Shown: positions 8,062 to 16,804 of the stretch, in pieces
Layout: each line of letters starts with the position of its first letter
How positions within the stretch are numbered: the first letter of the stretch is position 1
From: Bog-756 sp963813525
GTDB taxonomy: Bacteria > Actinomycetota > Acidimicrobiia > Acidimicrobiales > RAAP-2
Length of the DNA stretch: 64,000 nucleotides
Assembly: GCA_963813525.1 (NCBI GenBank)
Contig: CAWEZI010000005.1
Span: 1,798,001 to 1,862,000 of the forward strand
Direction of reading: 5' to 3'
Translations under genes and position numbers: made by a program
The notes under the pieces: model-generated
What the model was told of the DNA's origin: nothing
Databases searched by the model: none
The model's input: only the letters and a program-made list of their open reading frames with translations

Positions 8062-10272
8062 GTGAGCCGATCCCTGCGCCACCCCTTCCGGGGAACCGGG
8101 CACTACCTGCGTGCTCCCAAGGAGCGGGCTCCCCGCCAGAAGAAGGCGCGGCAGCCCCGCATGCGTCAGAGCCGGTTCTCGGTGGAAGGGATGATGGACG
8201 CACCCGACACCACCGACGCCCGGCCGGGCCTTCGCCTGCGCATCACCGGGCTGGTGGTCATCGTCCTCTTTGCCGTCCTCGGGCTCCGCCTCTGGGCGCT
8301 CGAAGTCCTGCAGGCACCGGCGGCGGCCCAGGCGGTGGCCACCAATCAGATCCGGGTGGTGGCCGTGGATCCCACCCGTGGGGAGATACTCGACCGCTAC
8401 GACAACCCTCTCGTCACCAATCAGGTGGTCGAGCAGGTCACCCTGTCCCGGGTCACCGCCGTCCAGGACCCTGCCGTGGTCGGCCGGTTGGCGGCCCTGC
8501 TGGGCCAGACCGTGGCCCAGGTCAAGGCCACCATCGCCGACCCCCGCTACACCTTGTACAAGCCGGTGCCGATCATGGACAACGCCCCGCTCTCCGACAT
8601 CCTCTACATCAAAGAGCACCAATCCGAGTTCCCCGGGGTGACATCGGTGGCCACCACCCAGCGCTCCTACCCTCAGACGGAGATGCCCGGTCCCGCACAG
8701 AACGGTTATCCGGCATCACAGGTCCTCGGCTACGTCGGCACCATCAACAGCACCGAGTTGGCCTCCCGACAGTCCGAGGGGTACCAGGCCGGCGATCCCT
8801 TCGGCCAGTCCGGGCTGGAGTACCAGTACGAGCCCTATCTGCGGGGCACCCCCGGCCAGCAGCAGCTCGAGGTCGACCCGGAGGGGCAGGTGGTGGGGAC
8901 CTTGAAGACCACCGCGGCAGTCCCCGGCGACAACCTGGTGACCAACATCGACACCAACCTCCAACAGGTGGCCGACAACGCCCTGGCCACCCAGATCACC
9001 AATCTCCGTAGCAATCCGGCCAACTACGACCGGACGTGCAACGACAACAGCGGTTGCCAACCACCGGCGGTCAACGGCGCGGTGGTCGTCATGGACCCCC
9101 AGACCGGTGCGGTCTACGCCATGTCCTCCTATCCGACCTACAACCCCTCGGTGTGGGTGGGCGGCATTTCTACGGCCGCCTATCAGGATCTCGAATCCAC
9201 CGGGGCCCAGAACAACTACGCCATCGCCGGGCAGTACACGCCGGGGTCGACCTTCAAGCTCAACACGGCCACCGCCGCCCTCAACGTGGGCCTCTGGTCG
9301 CCGAGCGAGCTGTACGACGATACGGGGACCTTCACCGTGCCCGGCTGCCAGTACGGCTCGACGTCCTGCAAGCTGCAGAACGCCCCGGGGGACGGGGCCC
9401 TCGGCGAGATCGACATCTCCAAGGCGCTCACCGTCTCCGACGACGACTTCTTCTACAACCTCGGGGCCCTGTTCTACGACGACCGGGGTACCTACGGCGA
9501 CACCCCCATCCAGAACCAGGCCGCCCAGTACAGCCTGGGCGAGCTGACCGGCATCGACCTGCCCGGCGAGGGCGAGGGGCGGGTCGACAGCCAAGCGGAG
9601 CGGCAGAAGCTCCACGCCGAGGCCCCGGCGGCCTTCCCCAACACCACCTGGTACACCGGCGACAACGTGGAGATGGCCTTCGGGCAGGGGGCCACCGTGA
9701 TCACCCCCATCGAGCAGGCTGTGGCCTACGCGACCTTCGCCAACGGTGGCACCCGCTACGCCCCCCAGGTGGCCGCGGGCATCGTGTCCCCCTCGGGCAA
9801 GGTGGTCAAGCGGTTCGCCCCCCAGGTCACCGGCCACGTCAACCTGCCCCCGAGCACCTACGACGCCCTGATGACCGGTTTCGAGGGCGTGGTCAACTCG
9901 CCCGACGGCACCGCCTACGGGGCTTTCCAGGGGCTCAACTTCCCCGGTGGCATCGCCGGCAAGACGGGGACGGCCGACACCGAGATCGGCAAGGAGCCGA
10001 CGGCCTGGTTCGTCGGGTTCGGTCCGGTGGTGGATCCCCAGTACGTGGTGGTGTGCGTCATCGACCAGGCCGGCTACGGGGCCACGGCATCGGCCCCGGT
10101 GGTCCGGGCCATCTTCAGCTATCTGGCCACCCATCCGATCACCGCCCCGGGTATCCCGACCACACCGGCGCTGGTCCAGCAGAACAAACCGATCGCCCTG
10201 CCTGTCACCGCGACCACCACCGCCGGGCCCGGCGTCAGCACCACCACGACCACCAACCCGGCCACCGGCTGA
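8062..10272 (+). CDS. mrdA: Penicillin-binding protein 2, elongasome transpeptidase
   Basis: Class B PBP that cross-links peptidoglycan during cell elongation. After a basic cytoplasmic tail of about 50 residues comes one membrane segment (LVVIVLFAVLGLRLW), the pedestal domain, and the transpeptidase domain with Ser396-T-F-Lys399, an SDD motif in place of SxN, and Lys634-T-G. The C-terminus is a Thr-rich tail. The frame extends upstream into mreD; GTG 8062 has TGGAG four bases before it, and ATG 8191 is a later alternative. The usual partner RodA is not encoded next to it, so it must lie elsewhere. Confidence 0.93.
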   Translation: MSRSLRHPFRGTGHYLRAPKERAPRQKKARQPRMRQSRFSVEGMMDAPDTTDARPGLRLRITGLVVIVLFAVLGLRLWALEVLQAPAAAQAVATNQIRVVAVDPTRGEILDRYDNPLVTNQVVEQVTLSRVTAVQDPAVVGRLAALLGQTVAQVKATIADPRYTLYKPVPIMDNAPLSDILYIKEHQSEFPGVTSVATTQRSYPQTEMPGPAQNGYPASQVLGYVGTINSTELASRQSEGYQAGDPFGQSGLEYQYEPYLRGTPGQQQLEVDPEGQVVGTLKTTAAVPGDNLVTNIDTNLQQVADNALATQITNLRSNPANYDRTCNDNSGCQPPAVNGAVVVMDPQTGAVYAMSSYPTYNPSVWVGGISTAAYQDLESTGAQNNYAIAGQYTPGSTFKLNTATAALNVGLWSPSELYDDTGTFTVPGCQYGSTSCKLQNAPGDGALGEIDISKALTVSDDDFFYNLGALFYDDRGTYGDTPIQNQAAQYSLGELTGIDLPGEGEGRVDSQAERQKLHAEAPAAFPNTTWYTGDNVEMAFGQGATVITPIEQAVAYATFANGGTRYAPQVAAGIVSPSGKVVKRFAPQVTGHVNLPPSTYDALMTGFEGVVNSPDGTAYGAFQGLNFPGGIAGKTGTADTEIGKEPTAWFVGFGPVVDPQYVVVCVIDQAGYGATASAPVVRAIFSYLATHPITAPGIPTTPALVQQNKPIALPVTATTTAGPGVSTTTTTNPATG

Positions 10273-10319
10273 TCCCGGTGCCGGCGGCAGGGACCTCCGG
10301 CCCACGGGCTGCCCTGGCC

Positions 10320-10325
10320 TAGGAT
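10320..10325 (+). promoter_or_regulatory. -10-like element before the radical SAM gene
   Basis: TAGGAT ends 9 nt before the ATG at 10335. No good -35 is seen. The intervening G run could also act as a ribosome-binding site. It belongs to the recurrent TANNNT-start pattern of this window. Confidence 0.45.
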
Positions 10326-10334
10326 GGGGGGGAC

Positions 10335-12431
10335 ATGCAGTCCCTCTGGCCCCAGGTGGAGCCCCTGTTGTCCCAGGTCACGAAGCCGGCCCGCTACATC
10401 GGTGGAGAACTGGGGGCGCAGGTCACCATCCACGACGACAGCGCCGTTTCGTGGCTGCTCGTCTATCCCGACACCTACGAGATCGGCCTGCCCAACCAGG
10501 GCTTGCAGATCCTCTACGAGATCCTCAACGAGCGGGACGACGCGGTGGCCGAAAGGGCCTATGCCCCCTGGGTCGACATGGAGGCGGCCATGCGGGCGGC
10601 CGGCGTTCCTCTCTTCTCGCTGGAGAACAACCTGGCCGGAGGGTCGTTCGACGTCCTGGCCTTCAACCTGTCGGCCGAGCTGGTCTATACCAACGTCCTC
10701 AACATGATCGATCTGGCCGGCGTGCCCGTCCACGGGGTCGACCGCTCGGCCGACGACCCGATCGTGGTGGCCGGCGGGCACTGCGCCTTCAACCCCGAGC
10801 CCCTGGCCGACTTCGTCGACGTCTTCGTGCTGGGTGACGGGGAAGAGGTGGTCGGTGAGATCAACGAGGTCATCGCCGCGGCCAAGGGGTCGGCCCCGGC
10901 CCCGGCCGATCGGGAGGCCGTCCTCCGTTTGCTGTCCCGTGTCCCGGGGGTCTATGCCCCGTCCTGTTTCGAGGCCCACTACGAGCCGGTGTCCGACCCT
11001 CCCTCTTCCGCCCAGGGCGACGCCGCAAGCGGGGACGGAAGCGGGGAGGCGGACGGGAAGGTCTACGCAGCGCTGCCCCGACTGGTTGCCACCGCCCCCG
11101 TCCATCCGGACACCCCGGACCGGGTCGAGAAGCGGACCATCGCCGACCTCGGCCAGTGGCCGTACCCCAAACAGCAACTGGTCCCGCTCATCGAAGTGGT
11201 GCACGACCGTCTCAACGTGGAGCTGTTCCGGGGTTGTACCCGGGGCTGCCGGTTCTGCCAGGCCGGCATGATCACCCGCCCGGTGCGGGAGCGGCCCGGC
11301 GACCAGGTCCGCACCATGGTCAGCGACGGCCTGGCCCGCACCGGGTACGACGAGGTGGCCCTGACCTCGCTGTCCAGCGCCGACTACTCGGGCATCGAGC
11401 AGACCGTCGCCACCATCATCGACGATCCCTCCTGCTCCGGCCAGGTGTCGGTGAGCCTGCCCAGCCTTCGGGTCGACGCCTTCACCGTCGGGACCGCCGC
11501 CCAGATCCAGAAGGTGCGGCGGACCGGCCTCACCTTCGCTCCCGAGGGAGGGACCTGGCGCATGCGCCAGGTCATCAACAAGCTCATCCGTGAAGAGGAT
11601 CTCTACGCCGCGGTGGACGCCGCCTTCAGCCAGGGGTGGAGGCGGGTCAAGCTCTACTTCCTCATCGGCCTGCCCACCGAAACCGACGAGGACACCCTGG
11701 GCATCGTCGAGCTGGCCTCGCAGTGCGTGGCTGTCGGCCGCCGTTACCACAAGGGCGTCACCGTGACCGCCTCGGTGGGAGGCTTCGTCCCCAAGGTGCA
11801 GACGCCGTTCCAGTGGTTCGGCCAGAACACCATCGAGGAGCTGACCCGCAAGGTCCATCTTCTGAAGGACGCCGCCCGGGGGGTGCGGGGGCTGACCATC
11901 CGCTGGCACGATCCGAAGGCCACCGCGGTGGAGGGGCTGATGAGCAGGGGCGACCGCCGGATGGGACCTGTCATCGAGCAGGTGTGGCGCAACGGCGGCA
12001 CCTTCCAGGAGTGGTCCGAGTACTTCGACCTCGACCTGTGGACCGACGCCCTGGCGGCCAACGGGATGTCCCTCGAGGACATCGTCTACCGCCACCGTAC
12101 CGAGGACGAGGTCCTGCCCTGGGACCATCTCTCGGCCGGTCTGCACCGCGACTTCCTCTGGCAGGACTGGCTGGATGCCCTGGCCAACCACGGGCTTCCC
12201 GACTGCCGGTGGACCCCCTGCTACGACTGTGGGGCCTGCACCGGTTTCGGGATCGAGCACGTGGTGGCTTCGGCCGTTGCCCCGGCCGGCGGGAGCCAAG
12301 GCACCGGGCAGGATCTCTCAACGGGAGGGCAAGTGCCGGTACGATTCCTGGCCACGGCGCCGTCCGGCGCCGGCTCGGCCACCCGGCCGAGGCAGAGCAC
12401 CGGTATTGGGGTCGGAGAGGGGAGAGGCTGA
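10335..12431 (+). CDS. Radical SAM protein of the TIGR03960 type
   Basis: The 698-residue protein has a cobalamin-binding-like N-terminal half (YPDTYEIGLPNQGLQILYEI) and a radical SAM domain whose 4Fe-4S ligands are Cys301, Cys305 and Cys308 in RGCTRGCRFC. Near the C-terminus a second cysteine group (CRWTPCYDCGAC) is present, as is usual for this family. The substrate is not known. It is encoded one base ahead of a DUF2344 protein and upstream of the RNase E/G gene, an arrangement conserved in actinobacteria and other phyla, which suggests an RNA- or ribosome-linked role; that part is inference. Confidence 0.88.
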   Translation: MQSLWPQVEPLLSQVTKPARYIGGELGAQVTIHDDSAVSWLLVYPDTYEIGLPNQGLQILYEILNERDDAVAERAYAPWVDMEAAMRAAGVPLFSLENNLAGGSFDVLAFNLSAELVYTNVLNMIDLAGVPVHGVDRSADDPIVVAGGHCAFNPEPLADFVDVFVLGDGEEVVGEINEVIAAAKGSAPAPADREAVLRLLSRVPGVYAPSCFEAHYEPVSDPPSSAQGDAASGDGSGEADGKVYAALPRLVATAPVHPDTPDRVEKRTIADLGQWPYPKQQLVPLIEVVHDRLNVELFRGCTRGCRFCQAGMITRPVRERPGDQVRTMVSDGLARTGYDEVALTSLSSADYSGIEQTVATIIDDPSCSGQVSVSLPSLRVDAFTVGTAAQIQKVRRTGLTFAPEGGTWRMRQVINKLIREEDLYAAVDAAFSQGWRRVKLYFLIGLPTETDEDTLGIVELASQCVAVGRRYHKGVTVTASVGGFVPKVQTPFQWFGQNTIEELTRKVHLLKDAARGVRGLTIRWHDPKATAVEGLMSRGDRRMGPVIEQVWRNGGTFQEWSEYFDLDLWTDALAANGMSLEDIVYRHRTEDEVLPWDHLSAGLHRDFLWQDWLDALANHGLPDCRWTPCYDCGACTGFGIEHVVASAVAPAGGSQGTGQDLSTGGQVPVRFLATAPSGAGSATRPRQSTGIGVGEGRG

Positions 12432-12432
12432 G

Positions 12433-13221
12433 GTGCGGGTCCGCATTCGCTTCGCCAAGCTCGGCAAGATCCGTTTCACCAGCCAGCGGGATGTGGCCCG
12501 CCTGTGGGAGAGGGCGCTCCGGCGGGCCCGGCTCCCTCTGGCCTATACGGAGGGGTTCTCACCCCGGCCCCAGCTCAGTTTCGGGCTGGCCCTACCCACC
12601 GGATGCGAATCGCAGGCCGAGTACCTGGATGTGGCCCTCGATGGACAACGGGCCGAGGTCGAGGGAATTGACGCCGATGCCTTTCCGGAGCGTCTGGCCA
12701 CCGCCCTCCCGCCCGGCATCGACATCATGGCGGTGGCTCCGGTCGAACGGAGCTCGGGCTCCCTGCAGCAGGTGGTCACCTCCTGCGAGTGGGCGATGAG
12801 CTTCAGCGGCGTGTCGGAGGAGGGCCTCGAAGCCCGGGTGGCCGCCCTGCTGGCGTCACCTTCGGTCCTCATCACGAGAGAGCGAAAGGGCCGACAGGAG
12901 CAGGACGACCTGCGTCCCTCGGTGCTGGCCCTCCGGGTGACCGGTACCGGTAGGACGGCGGCCACCGGCGATCCGGCCGTCGAAGTGGTGGCCGAGTTGG
13001 CCACCCAGCCCCGGGGCGTGCGTCCGATCGAGTTGGTAAGGGGTCTGACCGCGGTGACCGCGGCCACCGAGGCGGCGATGGCTGGCCCACCGGTGCTGGC
13101 CCGGGCCTGCAGAACGCAACAGTGGATTGAGCGCGAGGGCATCCGTGAGGAGCCCCTCGCCACCGGTGGGATCACCGCCGGTGGCGCACGCGCCACGCAC
13201 GCCTTGGAGCGTGCCTCATGA
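12433..13221 (+). CDS. DUF2344 / TIGR03936 radical SAM-linked protein
   Basis: A 262-residue protein of the family that accompanies the TIGR03960 radical SAM enzyme, sometimes fused to it. The hallmark N-terminus KIRFTSQRDVARLWERALRR and the following YTEGFSPRPQLSFGLALP are clear. No catalytic residues are assigned to this family. The frame is open far upstream inside the previous gene, but the GTG at 12433 gives the family start and has GAGAGG five bases ahead. It starts one base after the preceding stop, so translation is likely coupled. Confidence 0.85.
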   Translation: MRVRIRFAKLGKIRFTSQRDVARLWERALRRARLPLAYTEGFSPRPQLSFGLALPTGCESQAEYLDVALDGQRAEVEGIDADAFPERLATALPPGIDIMAVAPVERSSGSLQQVVTSCEWAMSFSGVSEEGLEARVAALLASPSVLITRERKGRQEQDDLRPSVLALRVTGTGRTAATGDPAVEVVAELATQPRGVRPIELVRGLTAVTAATEAAMAGPPVLARACRTQQWIEREGIREEPLATGGITAGGARATHALERAS

Positions 13222-13242
13222 GAAGTCTTGAAAGGGAAATCG

Positions 13243-15249
13243 ATGTCAGATGCAACAACGGATCGGCCGGCCAACGGCCCGGCCACTCCTACCAAAGTCC
13301 CCTCCGTTACGTCCGACGACGGCGGGTCGGCTCCACCCAGCAACGGCACGGGTGAGCTGAACCGGGAGGAAACCACGGCGAGCCGGGTCCCACCGGACTC
13401 ACCCGGCCAGTCCCCGCCCGCTCCCGGCGGCCAGGCCCGGCGGCGACGCGGATCCCGGGGCGGCCGCGGGCGCAGCCGCGGGGGATCAGCCGGAGCAGCC
13501 GGGGCCTCCGGATCAGTGGGATCAGGCGGGGGGCCGCCCGCCATCGATCTCGACGGTGGGTTCCCCGCGTCCGACGAAGCCGGATCAGGAGGCTCCGACA
13601 GGTCGGAGACCTCCGCCCTGAGCGGTACGCAGGACGAGGGTACCGCCGTCCCGTCGGCCGCCGTTGCCCCCACCCTCTCGCCCCGACCGGTCCCCGAGCG
13701 TCCGAAGATCGGCGACAGCCGGCCTGCCCGTCCGCCCTCGCCGGGCACCACCCCGGCCACCGATGGGGGAGGGGCACCGGCCGGAGGCCGGACCACCTCC
13801 TCCCGGGGTGACGGCCGCTCCGGTGGTTCGGGATCCACCCGGTCGCGAGGGCGGGCAGCCCCGGCCGGAGCCACCGCCGAAGCCGCCGCCCGCCCGCCCA
13901 GCGGCCCCAAGCCGGCAGCGGGGTCGGCGCCCCGCGGCGAGGGTCGTCGGGGCGGCCGCGAGCGTCGCGGCAAGGCGGTCGGTCGGTACATGATCTGCGT
14001 GCACGTGCGTCCGGAGACCACCCAGATCGCACTGCTCGAAGGACGGACCTTGGTCGAGCACTACATCTCGCGGGCCTCTGACGACGCCACCCAGATCGAC
14101 GGCAACATCTACCGGGGTCGTGTCCAAAACGTGCTGCCCGGCATGGAAGCGGCTTTCATCGACATCGCCACCCCCAAGAACGCCGTTCTCTACCACGGCG
14201 ATGTGCGTTACGACACCGATGACGTGGAGACCGGCGGCTCGGCCGGGCAGCCCCGCATCGAGCAGCTCCTGCGCCCGGGCCAGACCATCCTCTGCCAGGT
14301 GACCAAGAATCCCATCGGCGCCAAAGGGGCCCGACTGACCCAGGAGGTCTCCATACCCGGCCGGTTCGTGGTGCTCGTCCCCAACAGCACGGCCTACGGC
14401 ATCTCCAAGCGGCTCGACGACGCCGAGCGCAAGAGGCTGCGCCGGATCGTCGACGCCATCCGGCCCGAGGGCCACGGCCTCATCGTGCGGACGGCCGCCG
14501 CCGGGGCCAGTGCCGAGGAACTCGGCAACGACGTTGACCGTCTGATCGAACAGTGGTCGGCCATCGATGCCGCCGCCCGCAAGGGACAGGGACCCGCCCT
14601 TCTCTACCGCGAGCCGGCCATCGCCGTGCGGGTCATCCGCGAGGAGCTCAATCGTGAGTACCGAGCCGTGGTCATCGACGACCTGGCCCTCTACGAACAG
14701 GTCCGTGACTACGTGGGTGCCGTCAATCCGGAGTTGGCCGACCGGGTCGAGTTCTTCGATCCCGAGGTCGAGCCGCTGCCCGTTTTCGAGAGGTACCACG
14801 TCCACGAGCAGCTCCACAAAGCTCTCGACCGCAAGGTCTTCCTTCCGTCGGGGGGATCCCTGGTCATCGACCGCACCGAGGCCCTCACCGTCATCGACGT
14901 CAACACCGGCAAGAACGTGGGGACCACCAATCTCGAGGAGACGGTGTACCGGAACAACCTGGAGGCGGCCGAAGAGGTGGCCCGCCAGCTCCGGCTGAGG
15001 GACATCGGAGGGATCATCGTCATCGACTTCATCGACATGGAGATCCGGGAGAACCGCGACAAGGTGGGCAGTGCCCTGCGTGCGGCCCTGGCCAGAGACA
15101 AGACCCGTACCCAGGTCTTCGACATCTCGGAGCTGGGCCTGGTGGAGATGACCCGCAAGCGGGTGTCCGAGGGTCTCATCGAGTCGATGTCGACCACCTG
15201 TGAGGTGTGCGAGGGTCGTGGCATCATCCTCGACGACCCGGAGCTCTAG
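13243..15249 (+). CDS. rne: Ribonuclease E/G family endoribonuclease
   Basis: Cuts single-stranded A/U-rich RNA in mRNA decay and rRNA/tRNA maturation. The first 245 or so residues are low-complexity Gly/Pro/Ser/Arg. The S1 RNA-binding domain follows (around GNIYRGRVQNVLPGMEAAFI), then the DNase I-like catalytic domain with metal ligands Asp552 (VIDVNTGKN) and Asp595 (VIDFIDME), 43 apart as in E. coli RNase E. The zinc link CEVC is at 653-656. ATG 13243 with AAGGGA upstream is chosen over TTG 13228. It precedes rplU and rpmA. Confidence 0.93.
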   Translation: MSDATTDRPANGPATPTKVPSVTSDDGGSAPPSNGTGELNREETTASRVPPDSPGQSPPAPGGQARRRRGSRGGRGRSRGGSAGAAGASGSVGSGGGPPAIDLDGGFPASDEAGSGGSDRSETSALSGTQDEGTAVPSAAVAPTLSPRPVPERPKIGDSRPARPPSPGTTPATDGGGAPAGGRTTSSRGDGRSGGSGSTRSRGRAAPAGATAEAAARPPSGPKPAAGSAPRGEGRRGGRERRGKAVGRYMICVHVRPETTQIALLEGRTLVEHYISRASDDATQIDGNIYRGRVQNVLPGMEAAFIDIATPKNAVLYHGDVRYDTDDVETGGSAGQPRIEQLLRPGQTILCQVTKNPIGAKGARLTQEVSIPGRFVVLVPNSTAYGISKRLDDAERKRLRRIVDAIRPEGHGLIVRTAAAGASAEELGNDVDRLIEQWSAIDAAARKGQGPALLYREPAIAVRVIREELNREYRAVVIDDLALYEQVRDYVGAVNPELADRVEFFDPEVEPLPVFERYHVHEQLHKALDRKVFLPSGGSLVIDRTEALTVIDVNTGKNVGTTNLEETVYRNNLEAAEEVARQLRLRDIGGIIVIDFIDMEIRENRDKVGSALRAALARDKTRTQVFDISELGLVEMTRKRVSEGLIESMSTTCEVCEGRGIILDDPEL

Positions 15250-15260
15250 ATCCTCTGGTG

Positions 15261-15266
15261 TAGGAT
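15261..15266 (+). promoter_or_regulatory. -10-like element of rplU
   Basis: TAGGAT followed by 9 nt and then the ATG of rplU. There is no purine-rich ribosome-binding site between them (CTCCTCCTT), which points to a leaderless transcript. No clear -35 hexamer is present. Confidence 0.5.
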
Positions 15267-15275
15267 CTCCTCCTT

Positions 15276-15590
15276 ATGTACGCCGTCATCAAAACCGGAG
15301 GCAAACAGGAGCGGGTGGCCGAAGGCCAGACGCTTCGGGTTGAGTTGCTCGGAGAAGCCCCAGGGGCGGAGGTCTCCTTCACCCCGGTGCTGGTGGTCGA
15401 CGGCGAGACCGTGCTGGCCACCCCCTCACAACTGGCCGGATCGTCGGTCACCGCTACCGTGGTGGGCGAGGAGCTGGGGCCCAAGGTGCGGGGCTTCACC
15501 TACAAGAGCAAGTCCAACCAGAGCACCCGCTGGGGACATCGCCAGCGTTACTCGACCATCGCCATCACCTCGATCAGCGCCGCCGGCTAA
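15276..15590 (+). CDS. rplU: 50S ribosomal protein L21
   Basis: Component of the large ribosomal subunit that binds 23S rRNA. The 104-residue protein shows the family start MYAVIKTGGKQERV and the C-terminal basic signature KSKSNQSTRWGHRQRYS. It is paired with rpmA 59 bp downstream, as in nearly all bacteria. Because a TAGGAT box stands 9 nt before the ATG and no ribosome-binding site is present, it may be transcribed from its own start as well as from the upstream RNase gene. Confidence 0.97.
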   Translation: MYAVIKTGGKQERVAEGQTLRVELLGEAPGAEVSFTPVLVVDGETVLATPSQLAGSSVTATVVGEELGPKVRGFTYKSKSNQSTRWGHRQRYSTIAITSISAAG

Positions 15591-15649
15591 CCAGCCCGCA
15601 GCGGTACGGATCCGGCCGACTGGCCGGTAGGAACACAGGAGTCATCACC

Positions 15650-15904
15650 ATGTCCAAGACCAAAGGCGGCGGTTCGACCCGCAACGGGCGGGATTCCAAC
15701 GCACAGCGGCTGGGGGTCAAGGCCTTCGGGGGGACGACCGTGCGGGCCGGGGCCATCCTGGTCCGTCAGCGGGGGACCAAGTTCCACCCGGGCGAGAACG
15801 TGGGCCTCGGTGGCGACGACACCCTCTTCGCGCTGACCGACGGCACCGTCCAGTTCGCCAGCCGGAAGGGCCGCAAACTGGTCGACGTGGTCACCGGCGA
15901 GTAG
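15650..15904 (+). CDS. rpmA: 50S ribosomal protein L27
   Basis: Large-subunit protein whose flexible N-terminus reaches towards the peptidyl-transferase centre. The 84-residue sequence has the signature KGGGSTRNGRDSNAQRLGVK and later RQRGTKFHPGENVG. The N-terminus lacks a cleavable extension of the Firmicute type. AGGAG stands 8 nt ahead of the ATG. It lies downstream of rplU and upstream of the phosphatase and obg genes. Confidence 0.97.
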   Translation: MSKTKGGGSTRNGRDSNAQRLGVKAFGGTTVRAGAILVRQRGTKFHPGENVGLGGDDTLFALTDGTVQFASRKGRKLVDVVTGE

Positions 15905-15956
15905 CCATCCGGCCGGCGCCGGCGTCCGTGCCGGCTTCTGTCGGTCCTTTAGGCGG

Positions 15957-15962
15957 TACGCT
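15957..15962 (+). promoter_or_regulatory. -10-like element before the phosphatase gene
   Basis: TACGCT ends 8 nt before the ATG at 15971, with no ribosome-binding site in the C-rich gap. It fits the leaderless-start pattern seen elsewhere in the window. Confidence 0.45.
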
Positions 15963-15970
15963 CCCAGCCC

Positions 15971-16756
15971 ATGTCCGCATCCGGCAGCGCGTCCCGGCAC
16001 GTCGACGCCGACGATCCCGTCCGCATCCTGTCCTTCGACGGGTGCGTCAACTTCCGTGACCTGGGCGGGTACCGGACCGGCGACGGCCACCGCATCGGGT
16101 GGCGGCAACTGTTCCGGGCAGACGGCCTGCACCGTATGACCGTCGACGACGACGCCCGCCTGCTCCAGCTTGGTCTGGCCACGGCGGTCGACCTGCGAAC
16201 GGTCGACGAGGCCGAGCATCGCGGTCGGTTTCCGGCCGATCGGGTCCCGGTGCACTACGTGCACCTCCCCCTCATGGACATCCTTCCGGCCACCGAGGAG
16301 CTGCCGTCGTGGCGGGAGGCGTCCTATGTGGCCGCTCGCTACAGCTACATGGTGTCGGAAGCGGCGCCCGCCCTGACCCGGGCCATCGAGGTGCTGGCCG
16401 CGCCCGATGCCCTCCCTGCCGTTTTCCACTGCAGCGCCGGCAAGGACCGGACAGGGGTGTTGTCGGCACTGATCCTGGGCTTCCTCGGGGTGCCCGATGA
16501 GACCATCGTCGAGGACTACGCCCTGAGCGGGCCGGCCATGGTCGACCTGTTGGCGCATCTCAAGGCTGAGTACCCCGATGCCGCCGAAGCGGTGCAGGAG
16601 CACGCGCCGGCCATTCTGCGGGTCATGCCGGCGTCGATGGAGGAGTTCCTCGCCCAGATGCGAGGGACCTACGGGAGCTTCGACGCACTGGCCGAGCAGC
16701 TCGGGGTGGTCGACGCGGTGGATCGGCTACGTGGGACGTTGCTCATCCCCGCTTGA
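15971..16756 (+). CDS. Tyrosine-protein phosphatase family protein
   Basis: A 261-residue protein of the Tyr_phosphatase3 type (related to Mycobacterium PtpB). The N-terminal FDGCVNFRDLGGYRT and the P-loop HCSAGKDRTG with catalytic Cys154 and Arg160 (CX5R) are intact; the extra Lys and Asp inside the loop (AGKDR) are typical of dual protein/lipid phosphatases of this group. There is no signal peptide or membrane segment. It lies between rpmA and obg, where other actinobacteria usually have nothing, so its job in this cluster is unclear. Substrate unknown. Confidence 0.85.
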   Translation: MSASGSASRHVDADDPVRILSFDGCVNFRDLGGYRTGDGHRIGWRQLFRADGLHRMTVDDDARLLQLGLATAVDLRTVDEAEHRGRFPADRVPVHYVHLPLMDILPATEELPSWREASYVAARYSYMVSEAAPALTRAIEVLAAPDALPAVFHCSAGKDRTGVLSALILGFLGVPDETIVEDYALSGPAMVDLLAHLKAEYPDAAEAVQEHAPAILRVMPASMEEFLAQMRGTYGSFDALAEQLGVVDAVDRLRGTLLIPA

Positions 16757-16791
16757 GCCGGCGGCTCTCGGGGCCGCTGACGCTCCATCGG

Positions 16792-16797
16792 TAGGAT
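16792..16797 (+). promoter_or_regulatory. -10-like element of obg
   Basis: TAGGAT followed by 7 nt and the ATG of obg. There is no Shine-Dalgarno sequence and no clear -35; probably an internal leaderless start. Confidence 0.5.
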
Positions 16798-16804
16798 CGC
16801 TCAC

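Noticed and set aside
8716..10305. 529-codon minus-strand open frame opposite PBP2, and similar ones opposite the radical SAM, VWA and binding-protein genes
   Set aside because: All are antisense shadows in GC-rich coding DNA; the sense frames carry clear family motifs.
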